Below are positions 5,096 to 5,150 of a stretch of 5,150 nt of DNA, piece by piece (the first letter of the stretch is position 1; every line of letters starts with the position of its first letter). Position numbers and translations under genes: made by a program. The stretch covers positions 1 through 5,150 of the forward strand of contig CAJTXL010000053.1 in NCBI GenBank assembly GCA_910583525.1, given 5' to 3'. This DNA comes from an uncultured Muribaculaceae bacterium. Its GTDB lineage: Bacteria > Bacteroidota > Bacteroidia > Bacteroidales > Muribaculaceae. The notes beneath the pieces are model-generated. The model worked only from the letters and a program-made list of their open reading frames with translations, had not been told where the DNA came from and searched no databases.

Positions 5096-5150
5096 TGAAC
5101 TGCACCCCAAAAGTTAGACACAAAACTTTTGGGGTTCATTATGTATAGAC
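5096..5150 (+). mobile_element. Left end of a probable IS3-family (IS150-type) insertion sequence, truncated by the window
   Basis: From 5096 the sequence begins TGAACTGCACCCC and continues through AAAAGTTAGACA. The 5'-TG terminus and the TGxACTGCACCC word match the left inverted repeat of IS150-type IS3-family elements (IS150 of E. coli starts TGTACTGCACCC). The element starts 38 bp after the OmpA-domain gene stop. An ATG at 5141-5143 (M-Y-R, then the window ends) is where the first transposase frame (orfA) could start, but three codons cannot establish it. The right end and any target duplication lie outside the window. An alternative is that the palindrome here is just a terminator for the OmpA-domain gene, in which case no IS is present. 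Confidence 0.68.
5104..5135. repeat. Perfect 12-bp inverted repeat (stem-loop) at the IS end
   Basis: ACCCCAAAAGTT (5104-5115) and AACTTTTGGGGT (5124-5135) are exact reverse complements around the 8-nt loop AGACACAA. The dyad resumes outside as TGAAC (5096-5100) and GTTCA (spanning 5134-5138), interrupted by TGCA on the left. A transcript from either side would form a stable hairpin. It could act as a terminator for the OmpA-domain gene, or as an IS-borne device that hides the start codon at 5141 in readthrough RNA. Confidence 0.85.

Overview
The window is about 5.1 kb of a Bacteroidales chromosome (phylum Bacteroidota), possibly Muribaculaceae-like, although the family cannot be fixed by eye. 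The main evidence is a DUF4827-type lipoprotein gene between a DHH-family phosphoesterase gene and a phosphoglucosamine mutase gene, an arrangement I recall from Bacteroidales. Promoter-like TTTG / TAnnTTTG elements and the lack of a Shine-Dalgarno sequence at any of the seven gene starts agree with this. The content is mostly core metabolism; I see no phage, CRISPR or defence system.

From left to right: (i) 1-87 is the 5' end of prfB (release factor 2), minus strand, with an intact programmed +1 frameshift site at an in-frame UGA. (ii) 195-365 is a short 2[4Fe-4S] ferredoxin gene, minus strand, with a good Bacteroidota-type promoter upstream. (iii) 460-3482 is a probable three-gene operon on the minus strand, in transcription order a DHH/DHHA1 phosphoesterase (NrnA-like), a DUF4827-type lipoprotein and phosphoglucosamine mutase (GlmM). 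The first two genes overlap by ATGA and the third follows after 51 bp. (iv) 3558-4055 is a long-chain flavodoxin, minus strand. (v) 4056-4205 is a divergent intergenic region with several inverted repeats built on TTAAC/GTTAA. (vi) 4206-5057, plus strand, encodes a membrane-anchored protein with a C-terminal OmpA-like peptidoglycan-binding domain. (vii) From about 5096 to the window edge is what looks like the left end of an IS3-family (IS150-type) insertion sequence with a 12-bp perfect palindrome just inside it.

Functionally the window joins translation termination (RF2), electron carriers (ferredoxin and flavodoxin, which often replace one another), nanoRNA/pAp turnover (NrnA-like), supply of glucosamine-1-phosphate for peptidoglycan and LPS (GlmM), and envelope proteins (the lipoprotein and the OmpA-domain protein). 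The most notable points are the prfB frameshift signal, which keeps a perfect AGGAGG in a lineage that hardly uses Shine-Dalgarno initiation; the flavodoxin that appears to lack the usual FMN-stacking tyrosine; the dyad-rich divergent promoter region; and the stem-loop at the IS end. None of these amounts to a clearly new system.
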